Source of the DNA: Psychroflexus sp.
GTDB lineage: Bacteria; Bacteroidota; Bacteroidia; Flavobacteriales; Flavobacteriaceae
Assembly: GCA_003565575.1 (NCBI GenBank)
Contig: PXBV01000228.1
Coordinates: 1-15,972, forward strand
Length of the DNA: 15,972 nt
Reading direction: 5' to 3'
Of the stretch, positions 15,287-15,972 are shown piece after piece (within the stretch, counting starts at the first letter, position 1; the number at the start of each line of letters is the position of its first letter). The notes below the pieces were generated by a model that was not told the origin of the DNA, ran no database searches, and saw only the letters and a program-made list of their open reading frames with translations. The translations under genes and the position numbers were made by a program.

Positions 15287-15972
15287 TTACTTTATTGTAC
15301 ATACTACTTGGTTACCAAACTGCAAATCAATGCGTTTGTAATTATCTAATTTATTGTATTCCAAAGCTTTTAAGTAAAAAACCTTGTAATTGGATAACTT
15401 TCTATCAAGATAAGACATCTGTCCAAAATTAACAGTATATTCTCTATCTCTTACCTCAAAACTATAACTTTTTTGAGCCTGTTTTCGAATTGCAATGATA
15501 TGTTTTTTTAAAAAATCATCTGCTTCTATCTTCACCAAAAGTGGGTAAATTTCTTTTAGGTCTTCAGGCTTTACACCAGAAACCAAAGGCACTCTAGATG
15601 AGTAGTTTGGAGATAAGGGCATGGCTTGCCCATCGGCGTCCAGATAATAAAACTCATGGTCTCTTATTCTAGCGATGGGTTTGCGCTGTATAAGTTCTGC
15701 TGAAAGCCTTCCGTCTAGCGTATAAAATACTTGAGAAGACTTAATCATTTCGTTAGTATTGAGCAAAGTTTCAAATTTTGCTAATCTTATCTCTGTCATC
15801 AATGAATCTTCAGATGCCATTAACTCATCCAAAATTAATTTTTCTACTTCTGCTTCTGTGATAAAAATTTTAGAAGCATCTAAAAGCTTGACTTCTATGC
15901 TTTGAATGGGTTTTAAATTTTGACGATGATTAGCAAAACCCATGAGGAAGCTGAGCACTCCAAGGATTGCTA
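15287..15972 (-). CDS. ftsQ: Cell division protein FtsQ (partial, N-terminus outside window)
   Basis: A bitopic inner-membrane protein of the divisome that bridges early and late division proteins. The visible 227 residues run from the end of the single membrane helix (AILGVLSFLMGFA) into the periplasmic part. A POTRA-like segment comes first (SIEVKLLDASKIFITEAEVEKLI), followed by a FtsQ beta domain with VFYTLDGRLSAELIQRKPIARI, YYLDADGQAMPLSPNYSSRVPLVSG and a C-terminal strand set (DNYKRIDLQFGNQVVCTIK). The frame is open to the window edge, and the first in-window start (GTG 15958) falls inside the membrane helix, so the true start lies beyond 15972. It is 12 bp upstream of ftsA and surely co-transcribed with it. 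Sequence identity in this family is low; position in the cluster settles the call. Confidence 0.9.
   Translation of the reverse strand, partial: AILGVLSFLMGFANHRQNLKPIQSIEVKLLDASKIFITEAEVEKLILDELMASEDSLMTEIRLAKFETLLNTNEMIKSSQVFYTLDGRLSAELIQRKPIARIRDHEFYYLDADGQAMPLSPNYSSRVPLVSGVKPEDLKEIYPLLVKIEADDFLKKHIIAIRKQAQKSYSFEVRDREYTVNFGQMSYLDRKLSNYKVFYLKALEYNKLDNYKRIDLQFGNQVVCTIK

Noticed and set aside
1..15972. CRISPR array, prophage or transposon
   Set aside because: No spaced direct repeats of 25-40 bp, transposase, integrase or phage structural gene is visible; the Bor-like gene stands alone.

Overview
The window looks like a chromosomal segment of a marine-type Flavobacteriia/Bacteroidota bacterium. 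It is AT-rich, has a SusC/SusD outer-membrane uptake pair, and carries a promoter of the Bacteroidota type (TAnnTTTG). It also has a PorV/PorQ-family protein, lipoproteins with short lipoboxes, and an FtsZ whose C-terminus has the flavobacterial form. No ribosomal or transfer RNA, CRISPR array, insertion sequence or prophage gene is visible.

Layout. Positions 1-93 hold the tail of an unidentified forward gene that meets, tail to tail, a reverse-strand M1 metallo-aminopeptidase (90-2171). Upstream of the peptidase is a three-gene reverse-strand uptake operon, transcribed susC (4834-8067), susD (3154-4827), then a SusE/F-position lipoprotein (2259-3140). It starts from a recognisable promoter near 8096-8126 and ends at a hairpin terminator at 2191-2222. 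About 320 bp without a gene separates this operon from a second small block (8392-9368). That block holds an AT-rich orphan lipoprotein gene followed by a 65-codon remnant of the C-terminus of a different SusD protein, closed by its own terminator. Next come a PorV/PorQ-family outer-membrane protein (9448-10515, reverse) and, divergently, pssA for phosphatidylserine synthase (10597-11346, forward). A 59-codon two-helix membrane protein (11362-11541) and a Bor-family lipoprotein (11595-11888) follow on the reverse strand. The right end is the 3' part of the division cluster, transcribed ftsQ (partial), ftsA, ftsZ.

How the genes fit together. The SusC/SusD pair and its lipoprotein should form a TonB-dependent uptake complex in the outer membrane. 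The M1 peptidase just downstream makes peptides a reasonable guess for the cargo, but this is inference. FtsQ, FtsA and FtsZ act together at the division septum.

The most striking observation is that ftsA carries an in-frame TAG codon at 14324-14326. Reading continues in the same frame on both sides with normal FtsA sequence, so this is a nonsense codon and not a frameshift. It removes the adenosine-binding motif and the C-terminal membrane helix. Either the base is a sequencing or assembly error, or the strain carries a nonsense allele, or the stop is read through. Other points worth a second look are the SusD remnant with its orphan lipoprotein neighbour, two terminator hairpins that abut the start codons of the next genes, the palindromes over the susC promoter, and the Bor homologue next to ftsZ.
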